This document shows, in pieces, positions 42,044 through 51,287 of a DNA stretch of 64,000 nt. Location: contig JAHJIQ010000003.1 of the NCBI GenBank assembly GCA_018823285.1, positions 62,001 through 126,000 on the forward strand. Direction: 5' to 3'. Numbering within the stretch: position 1 is the first letter of the stretch; the number at the start of each line of letters is the position of its first letter. The DNA is from Pseudomonadota bacterium (GTDB lineage: Bacteria > Desulfobacterota > Desulfobulbia > Desulfobulbales > JAGXFP01). Under the pieces are notes generated by a model. The model was given only the letters and a program-made list of their open reading frames with translations. It did not search any database and was not told the origin of the DNA. The translations under genes and the position numbers were made by a program.

Positions 42044-43810
42044 CTATTTATACAGTGTGGGCAGAACCTCCTCTTTTGCCCCCCCACTCTTTTTCTGCCT
42101 CACCCTGCGGACACCTTCCCGGATCTGTTTTGCCTCCCAGACAACAAGCCCTGATCCCTTGCCGTAGAGAAAGGCTTCAAGGGTATCCAGTTCAGTGGCG
42201 AGGCCGGGATCCGGAGCGGCTTTTTTCAGATCGGCAAAGGTCCGGACCCCTTTTTCGGGCCAGAAACCATTCGCCCAGGCCAGAACCGAGTCCCTGATCC
42301 GACGGGGATCATTTTCCCGGCAGGCGTTCTCAAAATCTCTGTACAGCTTCCCCTCAGCCTCATGCTGCGCCGCATTCCCGATCCGACCGCCTCCCTGGAT
42401 CGGATAAGTGAATACCGCCAGTTTTCTTCTGGCGATGATCAGGAAAATCAGGGTGATGAGCCAGAGAAATACTGCAAAACCGAAGGCGGCCATCCAGAAA
42501 AGAGGGCGCCGGGTATCCTCCGGCACTTCACGGTTTCCCTCTTCGGCCACCACCGGCCCGGGCTGTTCCACCGGGGGCGGACTCGCCTCTTCGTGCACAG
42601 CGGCACCAGTCACCGTAAGTTCCCGGGCGGGGACAACCGCATATTTCACCTCATGATGAGCCTTGTCCCACCACGGAATTCTGATCTCGGGCATCTTGAA
42701 AACGCCAGGCCGCGTGGGGATCAAGGCAACGGTCTCCGTCCGGTGACCAACCACTCCTCGGGAACTGATGTTATTCTCGGTCTCCCCCTGGTTCTGATAC
42801 ATTTTGATCCCTTCTGTTTCCGGAATTACAACCGGCGGCAACTGTGCTGCCAGAAGGCCTGCCCCGAAAATATCGATGGTCAGGGTGACCGACTCACCCA
42901 CTTTCAGCTCACCGGGGTTCCTGCTCCATTTTTCACCAAGGGTCAGATTGTCGGTCGGCAGCCAGACCGACGAGGAGGGAAACTCCGGGGCCTTCTCCAG
43001 CACCCTGACCATGTGCGGATTTCCCCGAAGCTGGAAGGATTGCCCCTGGTCCATGAAATCAAACACCCCGCCAAAGCGCCTCCGGGTCGGCACGGTGACC
43101 TGGACCACGGCCTGGGGGATCTCGATCTCCCCGCTCTTCTGGGGAAAGATCGCGTATTTTCTTTCGAAAACCTTGTAGGCTCTGCCGTTCACCGTCTTGT
43201 TGTAGGTCGCGTCTTCAAGTTTCTCGATGAGTGCATCGGGAAGATCCGGCGGCTGCGGGTCCTGGACCTGCGCCTGGACCGACAGGTATGCTCTCAGGGT
43301 ATAGATCAGCTGCGCCTGGACCCGGAGTTCATCATGGTCCACCTCGGTCTCGATGAAGATGGTTGCGTCATCATCCGATCTGGTCTTCGCCGGGGCGCTC
43401 TTCTCGACCACGACCCAGATCTGTTCCGACTTCTCGCCGCCGACCTCAAAAGGCGGGATCTGCAACCGCCCGATCCTTTTGGGGGCAAGCATCATCTCCC
43501 ATTTGACCGTCGATGACATCTGGCCGTTAATGATCTTGGTGTTGCTGCTCTGGCCGGTGCTGACCACCCGGAAATCTTTTTCCAGAAGAGCGGTGTCGGG
43601 TTTCGAGAAAAAACTGCTACTGTCCTTACTGATGGTCAGGGTGAGGGTTTCGTCGATGGCAATCCGGTCCCGGTCAACCTCAGCCTTAAGCGCCGCTTCC
43701 GCCGCCCCGGGAAGAATCAGCAGGATACACATCATCGGCATGACAATTCCGAACAAAAACCTTCTGCCCTCTGTCTTCGCCTGTTGCCAACCTCTCATTT
43801 CATTTACCAT
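42044..43810 (-). CDS. batD: BatD-like oxygen-tolerance protein
   Basis: 588 residues. A hydrophobic N-terminus near residues 20-38 (LFGIVMPMMCILLILPG) serves as signal peptide, followed by about 380 residues of beta-sandwich domains as in BatD (ALKAEVDRDRIAIDETLTL, then FTVSGLPA-like repeats), a membrane helix near residue 440 (MAAFGFAVFLWLITLIFLII) and a cytosolic helical tail. BatD is the periplasm-facing member of the Bat complex linked to aerotolerance in Bacteroides and others. It is the last gene of the moxR-bat operon and overlaps batBC by seven bases. Confidence 0.85.
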   Translation of the reverse strand: MVNEMRGWQQAKTEGRRFLFGIVMPMMCILLILPGAAEAALKAEVDRDRIAIDETLTLTISKDSSSFFSKPDTALLEKDFRVVSTGQSSNTKIINGQMSSTVKWEMMLAPKRIGRLQIPPFEVGGEKSEQIWVVVEKSAPAKTRSDDDATIFIETEVDHDELRVQAQLIYTLRAYLSVQAQVQDPQPPDLPDALIEKLEDATYNKTVNGRAYKVFERKYAIFPQKSGEIEIPQAVVQVTVPTRRRFGGVFDFMDQGQSFQLRGNPHMVRVLEKAPEFPSSSVWLPTDNLTLGEKWSRNPGELKVGESVTLTIDIFGAGLLAAQLPPVVIPETEGIKMYQNQGETENNISSRGVVGHRTETVALIPTRPGVFKMPEIRIPWWDKAHHEVKYAVVPARELTVTGAAVHEEASPPPVEQPGPVVAEEGNREVPEDTRRPLFWMAAFGFAVFLWLITLIFLIIARRKLAVFTYPIQGGGRIGNAAQHEAEGKLYRDFENACRENDPRRIRDSVLAWANGFWPEKGVRTFADLKKAAPDPGLATELDTLEAFLYGKGSGLVVWEAKQIREGVRRVRQKKSGGAKEEVLPTLYK

Positions 43811-45747
43811 ATCTTACTGTTATTATTAGATTTATTTTGCGATCGGTTCTGCTGATACTCATACTCGAACTTGCGCCGCAACAGTCCGCCGGGATCATCG
43901 GGCACATTCCGCAGCACCTGTTCAATGGCCTGCAGCTCTTCTTCAGAGAGCGGCTGTTCATCAGCCGAAACACCCTCCTCTTTGCCCGCTTCGCCCTTTT
44001 CATCTCCATCGGTGTGAGACACCGGATCACTCTTATCCTGCCCGGCCTTCTCCTCAGACGGGTCTCCGTGTTTCTGTTTTTGCTCGTTATTCAACTTGTC
44101 GGCATCCTGTGAAGCATCTCCGGAACCCTCTTCAGCCTGATCTCCCTGCTCACCCTGCTCTTGATCATCCTGCTGCGTTCCCTTTTCCTGCTGGTCGCCA
44201 CGCTCTTCACCTTTTTCACCCGGGCTCTCCTGTTGCCGGTCACCCTGCTCTTGGCCACTTTGCCCGTCCTGGCCACCCTGCTGCCGGGCCTGATTCTCAC
44301 CCTTTTTATCCTGACCGCCCTGCTGGTCTTCCTTACCCTGGCCACCCTGTTGATCCTTCTGCTGTTGCTGCTGTTCCCGCAACAGCTTTTCCACCAGTTC
44401 CAGGTTGTCCCGGGCATCATTCATTTCCGGAGCAAGTTCCAGCGCCTTCTTGTATGACTGGATCGCTTCGTTCAGCTGCCCGCCCTTTGCCAGGGCATTT
44501 CCAAGGTTGTAGAATCCATCCGCGCTCTCGAGTCCGGAAAACATCTCCGCCGCTTTTTCATAATCACCGGCGCGATAGCGGGCGGCCCCTTTCCAGCCAG
44601 GTTCTCTGAAAGTCTCCGCCGCGCCGCTGAAATCGTTCTTCTGCATGGCCTTCGCCGCCTGCTGGTCACGGGTCAGCCAGAGGTCCGGCCAGCTCATCGC
44701 CCGGCATTCGCCGCCGGTAAAGATTATGGCCAGAAACAGGACAACGATCAACCCCCGGCGAAAGGCGAAAAGCGCGAGAGGCAGAAGCAGCAACACTATT
44801 CTGCTCCCCATGTCCTGCCAGGTGTCAAACTCCCTCTCCAGTCGCTTATATTCATCGGAGCTTTCGATCAACGTCTCCGAAGCCAGCAGATAATCGATGT
44901 CGGCATCGGTAAGCGTAATATCGCTGTACCTGCCGCCGCTGCCGGCTGCGAGTTCTTTCAGCAGCCTCCGGTCCATGGTGGGAACGATGATTGTGCCGTT
45001 CGCATCCTTCCAGAATCCGCCATCCTTCATCGGAATGGGCCCGCCGTTTTCGCTGCCCACCCCGATCACCGACAGGGTCACGGGTCGCCCCTCAAGCATC
45101 GCGGGGATTGTCCGCACATCCTCTGCGGTCACCTCGTCGGTGATCAGGAGCATCCTGCCCCGGCCCCCTCCACCGGCGCTGATCAATTCGAGCCCCCTGC
45201 GGACACCGGCCGCCACATTGCTGCCATATCCAGGCATGATTGCCGGAGACAAAGCGGGCACCATATTTTCGATGGTCCGGATATCATCGGTCAATGGGAC
45301 AATGGTATGGGCCTCGGCGGAATAGGCAATCAGGGCGGTAACGCCCTCATTTCTCTTTTTCAGGATATCTGTAAGTTTATGCCGGGCCCTGGTCATCCGG
45401 TCAGGGGACAGGTCCTGGGCGAACATCGAAAGGGAGAGGTCCTGGATGATGACCAGCGCGTCCTCCTTTTCCAGGACCGGCAGGGGCAGCTTGTTCCAGG
45501 CCGGACCTGCCATGGCAATGGAAGCGACCGTCCAGGCCGCCAGCAGGATTGCCAATAACCCGGACCTGCCGCCGCTTTTTCCCCCGTCAAGAAGATACGG
45601 CAGAAGGTCCCTGGAAACAGCCCTGCTCCACTGATTGCCCTGCATCTTCATCGCAAGCAGGCAGGAAAAAAACAAAAGCGATGGAATGAGCGCGAAAAGC
45701 CACTCGGGCCTGATAAAGTGAAAACCGGTCGGCATGAAATCGATCAT
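43804..45747 (-). CDS. BatB/BatC fusion: vWA domain, TPR and long Gln/Gly/Asp/Glu tail
   Basis: 647 residues. N-terminal helices near residues 12-28 and 62-80, then a von Willebrand A domain with the MIDAS site IIQDLSLSM near residue 100 and LLITDEV near 200. A helix near residue 330 is followed by two TPR units (AARYRAGDYEKAAEMFSGLE and YNLGNALAKGGQLNEAIQSY). Residues ~465-615 are a low-complexity Gln/Gly/Asp/Glu run. In many bacteria BatB (vWA) and BatC (TPR) are separate; here they are joined. MIDAS vWA proteins with MoxR ATPases act as metal-dependent chaperones or assembly factors. Confidence 0.85.
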   Translation of the reverse strand: MIDFMPTGFHFIRPEWLFALIPSLLFFSCLLAMKMQGNQWSRAVSRDLLPYLLDGGKSGGRSGLLAILLAAWTVASIAMAGPAWNKLPLPVLEKEDALVIIQDLSLSMFAQDLSPDRMTRARHKLTDILKKRNEGVTALIAYSAEAHTIVPLTDDIRTIENMVPALSPAIMPGYGSNVAAGVRRGLELISAGGGGRGRMLLITDEVTAEDVRTIPAMLEGRPVTLSVIGVGSENGGPIPMKDGGFWKDANGTIIVPTMDRRLLKELAAGSGGRYSDITLTDADIDYLLASETLIESSDEYKRLEREFDTWQDMGSRIVLLLLPLALFAFRRGLIVVLFLAIIFTGGECRAMSWPDLWLTRDQQAAKAMQKNDFSGAAETFREPGWKGAARYRAGDYEKAAEMFSGLESADGFYNLGNALAKGGQLNEAIQSYKKALELAPEMNDARDNLELVEKLLREQQQQQKDQQGGQGKEDQQGGQDKKGENQARQQGGQDGQSGQEQGDRQQESPGEKGEERGDQQEKGTQQDDQEQGEQGDQAEEGSGDASQDADKLNNEQKQKHGDPSEEKAGQDKSDPVSHTDGDEKGEAGKEEGVSADEQPLSEEELQAIEQVLRNVPDDPGGLLRRKFEYEYQQNRSQNKSNNNSKIW

Positions 45748-46778
45748 CTGCCACCCCCGAACCGTGTTCCGAAATAATTTCCGAGAATGTTCATCCCCAC
45801 CATTCCGAAGCTGACAAGCAGCACAACCCCGAGGGGCCAGAAAAAAAGCTCCTTCACCGGCCGATAGGTCTCGCTCTCCTGGATGACCGGTTCCAGTTTA
45901 TCGATCATCCGGTAGATATCTTCCAGCTCATCGGGATTGCGGGCCCGGAAATAACGCCCACCCGTGGTTTCGGCGATCATCTGCAGGGTTTCTTCGTCAA
46001 GATCGGCGGAGGGGTTGACCCGCTGGGTGCCGAACAGGCTCCGGACCAGCATCTCGTCGGCCCCGACCCCGATGGTGTAAACCGTAACCCCGGTGGTTGC
46101 CGCGAGTTCAGCGCCTCGTGCCGGCAACACATTGCCCGCGGTATTGCTGCCGTCGGTGAGCAGGATCAGGATCCGGCTCTCCGCCGGCCGTTCCTTCAGC
46201 CGTTTGACGGCAAGACCGATCGCGTCCCCGATGGAGGTCTTCTTCCCGGCAAAACCGAGCTGGGCTTCATTGAAAAGTTCGCCGACCGTTTTCAGATCGA
46301 AAGTGAGAGGGGCCTGGACATAGGCCTGGGTGCCGAAAAGAATCAAGCCGACCCGGTCGCCCCGGCGGCGGTCGATAAAGTCGTTCACCACCTTCTTGAC
46401 CAGCTCGATCCGGCTTGTCTGCCTGCCATCCAGGATCATGTCTTCTTCCGCCATACTGCCGGAGATGTCCACGGCCAGGAGCAGGTCGCGGCCGGAAGTC
46501 GGCATCAGGACGGGCTCGCCGACCCACTGCGGCCTGGCCGCAGCCGCAACCAGGAGAAACCAGCCGAGGGCCAGCACCACCCGGATGATCCTGACGGAGG
46601 CGACCCCGGTGCCCGCCCCGTCCCCGATCTCGACCAGATCGCTACAATACGGAACCAGAAGGGCCGCGTCCCCGCCCTTTGCCTGCGGCGCCAACCGGTA
46701 TACCAGCCAGGGCAGCGGGGCAAGAATGAATATCCAGGGCCAGAGAAAATGAAACGTCATCTCTGCACCCTGATCCAC
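45744..46778 (-). CDS. batA: BatA-like vWA membrane protein
   Basis: 344 residues. Helices near residues 8-25 and 62-80 and at the C-terminus flank a vWA domain with a complete MIDAS: AVDISGSMAEED, the Thr of KTSIGDAIGLA and LLTDGSNTAGN. It is the usual partner of BatB; both sit in the inner membrane with the vWA domain in the cytosol or periplasm depending on the species. It overlaps the DUF4381 gene upstream by 22 bases and batBC downstream by four, which implies coupled translation. Confidence 0.88.
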   Translation of the reverse strand: MDQGAEMTFHFLWPWIFILAPLPWLVYRLAPQAKGGDAALLVPYCSDLVEIGDGAGTGVASVRIIRVVLALGWFLLVAAAARPQWVGEPVLMPTSGRDLLLAVDISGSMAEEDMILDGRQTSRIELVKKVVNDFIDRRRGDRVGLILFGTQAYVQAPLTFDLKTVGELFNEAQLGFAGKKTSIGDAIGLAVKRLKERPAESRILILLTDGSNTAGNVLPARGAELAATTGVTVYTIGVGADEMLVRSLFGTQRVNPSADLDEETLQMIAETTGGRYFRARNPDELEDIYRMIDKLEPVIQESETYRPVKELFFWPLGVVLLVSFGMVGMNILGNYFGTRFGGGR

Positions 46779-47233
46779 TGTTCGGCAAGGGCGACTATTT
46801 TTTCCGGATCACCCTCCGCTTTTCCACTGTAGATCGCCTCGCCGAGCGCACTCCCTGCCCCGCCGGTAAACTCGCCGGTTTTCCCGGTGCGGTCCAGAAA
46901 CTCAAGCCAGTCCGTGCCGGTAAGATCGGCCACCACCGTTCTTCCGTAGCGGTGAATCGCCAATCGGCGCAGGAGAACCGAAACCTCACATAAAAACCGG
47001 TACCCGTCGCCATGCTTTCCATAAGCGGCAAAACTTTTCCTGAGCCCGGATATGGCCTCGCGCCGGTATCTCCTGTTTCTCAGCCAGGCTACCACTCTCC
47101 GGGCCAGGAAATAAAAGAGCGGTCCCGCAACAACGGCCAGGAGCCACCAGCCCGGAGCCGGCGGCCACCAACCGATATCGGCAGGCAGATGAATATCTTT
47201 CAGCCCGGCAAGCGGGTCACCGTTCATGTTCAT
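46757..47233 (-). CDS. DUF4381 membrane protein
   Basis: 158 residues. The opening LAGLKDIHLPADIGWWPPAPG is the DUF4381 signature, followed by one membrane helix (WLLAVVAGPLFYFLARRVV) and a cytosolic helical domain. Genes of this family are nearly always placed between a DUF58 gene and the vWA genes of MoxR operons, as here. The molecular role is unknown. It overlaps its neighbours by 4 and 22 bases. Confidence 0.82.
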   Translation of the reverse strand: MNMNGDPLAGLKDIHLPADIGWWPPAPGWWLLAVVAGPLFYFLARRVVAWLRNRRYRREAISGLRKSFAAYGKHGDGYRFLCEVSVLLRRLAIHRYGRTVVADLTGTDWLEFLDRTGKTGEFTGGAGSALGEAIYSGKAEGDPEKIVALAEQWIRVQR

Positions 47234-48189
47234 TTCGCCCTGAAAAGATCCCTTAAAAAATAAAGGGGCTTCTCAACCGTGGAGACCGGGATCAAAGGGA
47301 TCCCCATCCGGTCGAAAGCCCCCTTCAGCCGGTCGTGACGTTTTGTATAAGCGTTCTGAAAATCCGTTCGCAACGACCGGGAGCCGGTAAAAATGCGGAA
47401 ACGGTTGCGGCCGTCGGTAAAACTGTAAGTCCCCGGCGGAGGCAGTTCCTTCTCCAGGGGATCAAAAACCAGAAAGGCGGTGATATCGTTATGGCGGCTC
47501 AGCTGAAAGAGATTCTCCCGTCCCTGGTCGTTGAATCCGTGAAAATCACTGATCAGAAAGATGTTCGACCCCGGTCGGGTGATCCGGTGGAGTTCTTCAA
47601 GCCCCCGGTTGATTCCTCTGTCCGGTTCGACCATCTCCCGGTTCAGCAAGAGGTTAAAGGTGGTGATCGCGTTTAAAAGCTGCAGGACATTCCGGGCGCT
47701 GCGTTTTGGTCTCACTTCCGAATGGGACGAGGCGTTGAAGACGAGCCCGCCGACCCGGTCATTCTGCTGGAAGGCGGCCCAGGCCAAGAGAGAGGCGATG
47801 TGCGCGGCCATCACCGATTTGAAGCAGGTTCTGCTGCCGAAAAACATCGACAGCCCCTGATCGACCAGCAACAGGACCGGCCGTTCCCGCTCTTCACGGA
47901 ACAGTTTGGTGTGGGGTTTTCCACTTCGGGCGGTGACCCGCCAGTCGATGCTTCTGATATCGTCACCGGCCTGGTAGGCCCGGACTTCTTCAAACTCGAT
48001 GCCCCTTCCGCGGAATCTGGTCTGGTGGGGGCCGACCAGGAGACTGAAGGTCTTGCGCTGTCGGTTCAGCTTGAGTTCCCTGGCCCCGAAACGGAGACGG
48101 ATCAAGTCCGTCAGCGCAAGATAGGCGCCGGTGGGACCATTGCCGTTAGTACGCCCTGGTTTCTCTTGATTTTCAGGAAACGGGTACAT
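47230..48189 (-). CDS. DUF58 protein of the MoxR-vWA operon
   Basis: 319 residues. The DUF58 core DIRSIDWRVTARSGKPHTK occurs near residue 76, preceded by RGRGIEFEEVRAYQAG. The C-terminal half has a degenerate vWA fold (PVLLLVDQGLSMFFG, where Asp-Gln-Gly-Leu-Ser replaces a standard MIDAS; FLISDFHGF). Some members bind partners rather than metal. It follows moxR with a 17-base overlap and precedes DUF4381 with a 4-base overlap. Confidence 0.85.
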   Translation of the reverse strand: MYPFPENQEKPGRTNGNGPTGAYLALTDLIRLRFGARELKLNRQRKTFSLLVGPHQTRFRGRGIEFEEVRAYQAGDDIRSIDWRVTARSGKPHTKLFREERERPVLLLVDQGLSMFFGSRTCFKSVMAAHIASLLAWAAFQQNDRVGGLVFNASSHSEVRPKRSARNVLQLLNAITTFNLLLNREMVEPDRGINRGLEELHRITRPGSNIFLISDFHGFNDQGRENLFQLSRHNDITAFLVFDPLEKELPPPGTYSFTDGRNRFRIFTGSRSLRTDFQNAYTKRHDRLKGAFDRMGIPLIPVSTVEKPLYFLRDLFRAK

Positions 48190-49132
48190 GTTTCAGGATC
48201 GAATCGATGACATGGTCTCTGGTTATGCCGTTTGCCTCCGCCTCAAAGCTTAGGATAAGCCGATGGCGCAGAACGTCATGGATGATCTCCTGGACCTCAC
48301 CGGGGCTCACAAAATCACGCCCCCGGAGCCAGGCCAGGGCCCGGGAACAGCGGTCGAGGGCAATGGTCGCCCGGGGGCTGCCGCCATATTCGATCCAGCC
48401 CGCCAGTTCCTCGGAATACCTGCCGGCATATCTTGAAGCCATGACCAGCTGGATAATATACTCTTCAACCGGCGGCGCCATATGGATACCATGTATGGCC
48501 CGACGGGCGGCGAAGATCTGCTCCTGACTCACAACGGCGGCAAATTTTTCGCCGGTGGCCGCCTCCTCCTGCCTGGCCAGATCGAGGATCTTCCTTTCGG
48601 CTGCCGCATCCGGGTAGCCGACACTGACATGCATCAGAAAGCGATCGAGCTGGGCTTCAGGAAGCGGATAGGTCCCTTCCTGTTCAATGGGATTCTGGGT
48701 CGCCATCACCAGAAAGAGATCGGGAAGCGGGTAGGATTTCCGGCCGATGGTGACCTGCCTTTCGGCCATGGCCTCCAAGAGCGCCGACTGGACTTTGGCG
48801 GGGGCGCGGTTGATCTCGTCGGCCAGTACCAGATTGTGAAAAACAGGTCCCGCCTGGAAAGTGAATGTTCCTTCCTCGGGCCGGTAAATATCGGTACCGG
48901 TCACATCCCCGGGCAACAGATCGGGGGTGAACTGAATGCGGTGGAAATCACCCTCGATTCCATCGCCCAGACATTTTATCGCCCGGGTCTTGGCGAGCCC
49001 CGGCGCTCCTTCAACCAGGAGATGACCGTCGGCCAGAAGCGCGAGCAGCAAACGCTCCACAAGCTTCTCCTGGCCGATGATCTGTTTCTTCAACCCTTCT
49101 TCCAGATTCCTGATCGCATCATGACATTCCAT
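48173..49132 (-). CDS. MoxR-family AAA+ ATPase
   Basis: 319 residues. Walker A is VEGAPGLAKT near residue 38 (Ala in place of the usual Gly-Lys spacing, typical of MoxR), Walker B LVLADEINRAPAKVQSALLEAM, sensor 1 ATQNPIEQEGTYPLPEAQLDRF and the lid domain after SPGEVQEIIHDVLRHRL. MoxR ATPases act with vWA proteins to mature or insert cofactors in client complexes. It is the promoter-proximal gene of the six-gene bat operon. Confidence 0.92.
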   Translation of the reverse strand: MECHDAIRNLEEGLKKQIIGQEKLVERLLLALLADGHLLVEGAPGLAKTRAIKCLGDGIEGDFHRIQFTPDLLPGDVTGTDIYRPEEGTFTFQAGPVFHNLVLADEINRAPAKVQSALLEAMAERQVTIGRKSYPLPDLFLVMATQNPIEQEGTYPLPEAQLDRFLMHVSVGYPDAAAERKILDLARQEEAATGEKFAAVVSQEQIFAARRAIHGIHMAPPVEEYIIQLVMASRYAGRYSEELAGWIEYGGSPRATIALDRCSRALAWLRGRDFVSPGEVQEIIHDVLRHRLILSFEAEANGITRDHVIDSILKHVPVS

Positions 49133-49260
49133 AGCGTTTCTTGTTCCTGAATTTAAACGGGCCAGGCCCGGTTCGAACTGGACGGGCCGGCGGTTATATG
49201 GTGATTTGTTCCTGAAAATTTCGAGGCTAAACTATAGGTACAACCGGAAGATTTTGCAAA

Positions 49261-50088
49261 TCAAAGACCGGAAAATTCTTTCAGAAAAAGATTGTTCAGA
49301 CCATGCCCGGACCGCTGCACTTCAAAATGGCCGCGGATATTGCCGATGGCGTAGATATCCCCGATAAAATCGAGGATCTTGTGCCGGACGAAGGCGTCTT
49401 CGAAACGGAGCCCTTCGGGATTGATGACCTTCTCTTCATCAAGGACCACTGAATTGTCCAGGCTGCCGCCCTTGATCAGACCCATCGCCCGCGCCTTTTC
49501 AACGTCCTGCAGGAAACCGAAGGTCCGGGCCGGGGCGATCTCATCCTCGAAGGTCTGTTCATCAAGCTTGTAAACGTATGACTGCTTGGCGATCAGGGGG
49601 TGGCTGAAATAGATGGTAAAATCGATCACCACATCATCGGCCGGTTTATAGGAGATGACCTTGTCGCCGTCACGGATGTGCTCTTCCCGGCCGAACTTGA
49701 TGATCTCCTTGGGCTCGTCATAATCCTTGATCCCGGCCGCCTTGATCAGGTGAACGAAGGGCAGCGCCGAGCCGTCGAGGATCGGGATCTCCTCCCCCAC
49801 CACGGTGATATCCACATTGTCGATCCCGTAGGCATGGAGAGCGGAAAGCAGATGCTCGATCGTCGAGATGCTTGCCGAGTCGCCGCCGATGGTCGTGGCC
49901 TGGGTGGTATCGATGATGGCCCGCGGGGTGAGCTGAAAGATGTTGCGATGCTTGGGGGTGTTCAGGAAAAACCGGACCCCGGTGTTGACCGGAACCGGGG
50001 CAAGTTTCAGGTTCACATCCTGCCCGGTGTGGAGACCGATCCCCGATATCGACACCTGGTTTTTAATGGTTCTCTGATTGTTGATCAT
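49261..50088 (-). CDS. lpxC: UDP-3-O-acyl-N-acetylglucosamine deacetylase
   Basis: 275 residues, close to the usual ~300. The zinc site is visible: STIEHLLSALHAYGIDNVDI (first His pair) and EDAFVRHKILDFIGDIYAIG with the second His and Asp, plus GHGLNNLFL near the C-terminus with the catalytic His. LDGSALPFVHLI and ARTFGFLQDVEKARAMGL are further LpxC blocks. It performs the committed step of lipid A synthesis, so the host makes lipopolysaccharide. It stands alone, 128 bases upstream (by coordinate, right) of moxR. Confidence 0.95.
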   Translation of the reverse strand: MINNQRTIKNQVSISGIGLHTGQDVNLKLAPVPVNTGVRFFLNTPKHRNIFQLTPRAIIDTTQATTIGGDSASISTIEHLLSALHAYGIDNVDITVVGEEIPILDGSALPFVHLIKAAGIKDYDEPKEIIKFGREEHIRDGDKVISYKPADDVVIDFTIYFSHPLIAKQSYVYKLDEQTFEDEIAPARTFGFLQDVEKARAMGLIKGGSLDNSVVLDEEKVINPEGLRFEDAFVRHKILDFIGDIYAIGNIRGHFEVQRSGHGLNNLFLKEFSGL

Positions 50089-50309
50089 CTTAATATTATT
50101 GCCATTAGCAATGGCTAACCAGCTGATTATATTAAATAAAAAAAGAGAGAAGAAGGCAAAAACGCAAACACGCCGTCTTCAATCAAACCGACTCTCCCGA
50201 AGCCATTGACACCTGCTGCTATCTTACGATTTATTCCAATAATTACGACATTATAGCCTACCTGTCAGACATGGCAAGCAAAGAAAAAGAGCCTGTAGTG
50301 GAGAATGGG

Positions 50310-51242
50310 TCAGGAGGCGCCGTTTTTAACCGGATCCTGGTGGATGATCACATCGGCGCCGGGGATAACCGCTTCGATCGCCGCCTCGACTTCCTTGGCC
50401 ACCCTATGCGCCTCTCCCAGCGGCAGGTTCTCTTCAAGTTCCAGATGGAGCTGAATCAGTCTGGCCTGCCCGGAAAGCCTGGTGCGGATATCATGGACCC
50501 CAAGCACCGTCGTATGACTCAGGGCAATCCGTTCGATCTCTTTCTCGGTCTCCGGCGGCAGCCCACGGTCCATCAGCAGTTGGCTCGATTCATGGCCCAC
50601 CTGCCAGGCGTTGTAGAGAACAACGGCCGCAATCACCATCGCGATAAAGGGGTCCGCCTCAGGCCAGCCGAAACCGGCCAGCACCAGCGCGCCGATGCTT
50701 CCGGTATTGGTAAAAAGATCTGCGGAGTAGTGCACCGAATCCGCCTTGACCGCCATGCATCCGGTTTTTTTGACCACCCGGTTCTGGAAATAGACCAGGC
50801 AACCGGTCACCGCGATGGCGAAAATCATGATGGCGATACCGGCCCCGGTGTTCTGCAGAACCCTGGGCGCCGACAATCTTTCAAAAGCCTGAAAGCCGAT
50901 AAAAAGGGCCGAGCAGGCAATAAAGAGCGCCTGCCCGAGACCGGCCAGATACTCCGCCTTGCCATGGCCGAAGCGATGATCGTCATCGGCAGATTTCAGG
51001 GAATAACGGATCGCCAGCATATTCAGGAAAGAAGAGGCCGCATCAAGCATCGAATCAACCAGGGAGGCGAGGATGCTTAAAGAGTCGGTCAAGAGCCAGA
51101 CCGCCAGCTTCACCGAGACCAGGAGGAGCGCAACGCCAACCGATGCCGCCGCGATATTGCGGAGCAGACGGCCGTTCTCCTCGGTAAGGTTTTTACGATG
51201 GTCTGCCATGGGAAATATGAGTTGGGATTCCAGCTGCTCCAT
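50310..51242 (-). CDS. Cation diffusion facilitator (FieF/ZitB-like)
   Basis: 310 residues with six membrane helices. The A-site metal ligands of helix 2 and 5 are present: SMLDAASSFLNM with Asp (DSMLDA) and HYSADLFTNTG with His/Asp. HRFGHGKAEYLAG is the CDF signature between helices 2 and 3. The C-terminal ~90 residues form the cytosolic metallochaperone-like domain (VHDIRTRLSGQARLIQLHLE). It should export Zn(II), Fe(II) or a related ion against protons; which metal is not clear. Confidence 0.9.
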   Translation of the reverse strand: MEQLESQLIFPMADHRKNLTEENGRLLRNIAAASVGVALLLVSVKLAVWLLTDSLSILASLVDSMLDAASSFLNMLAIRYSLKSADDDHRFGHGKAEYLAGLGQALFIACSALFIGFQAFERLSAPRVLQNTGAGIAIMIFAIAVTGCLVYFQNRVVKKTGCMAVKADSVHYSADLFTNTGSIGALVLAGFGWPEADPFIAMVIAAVVLYNAWQVGHESSQLLMDRGLPPETEKEIERIALSHTTVLGVHDIRTRLSGQARLIQLHLELEENLPLGEAHRVAKEVEAAIEAVIPGADVIIHQDPVKNGAS

Positions 51243-51287
51243 CTGGTCCGCAACCAGAGGGTATCAGCATTTTTAAAGAAAAGAAAA

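Noticed and set aside
42362..43516. 384-codon plus-strand frame opposite batD
   Set aside because: Shadow of a well-supported gene in a GC-rich region; no family features. The same applies to the long frame at 8602-9912 opposite hrpB.
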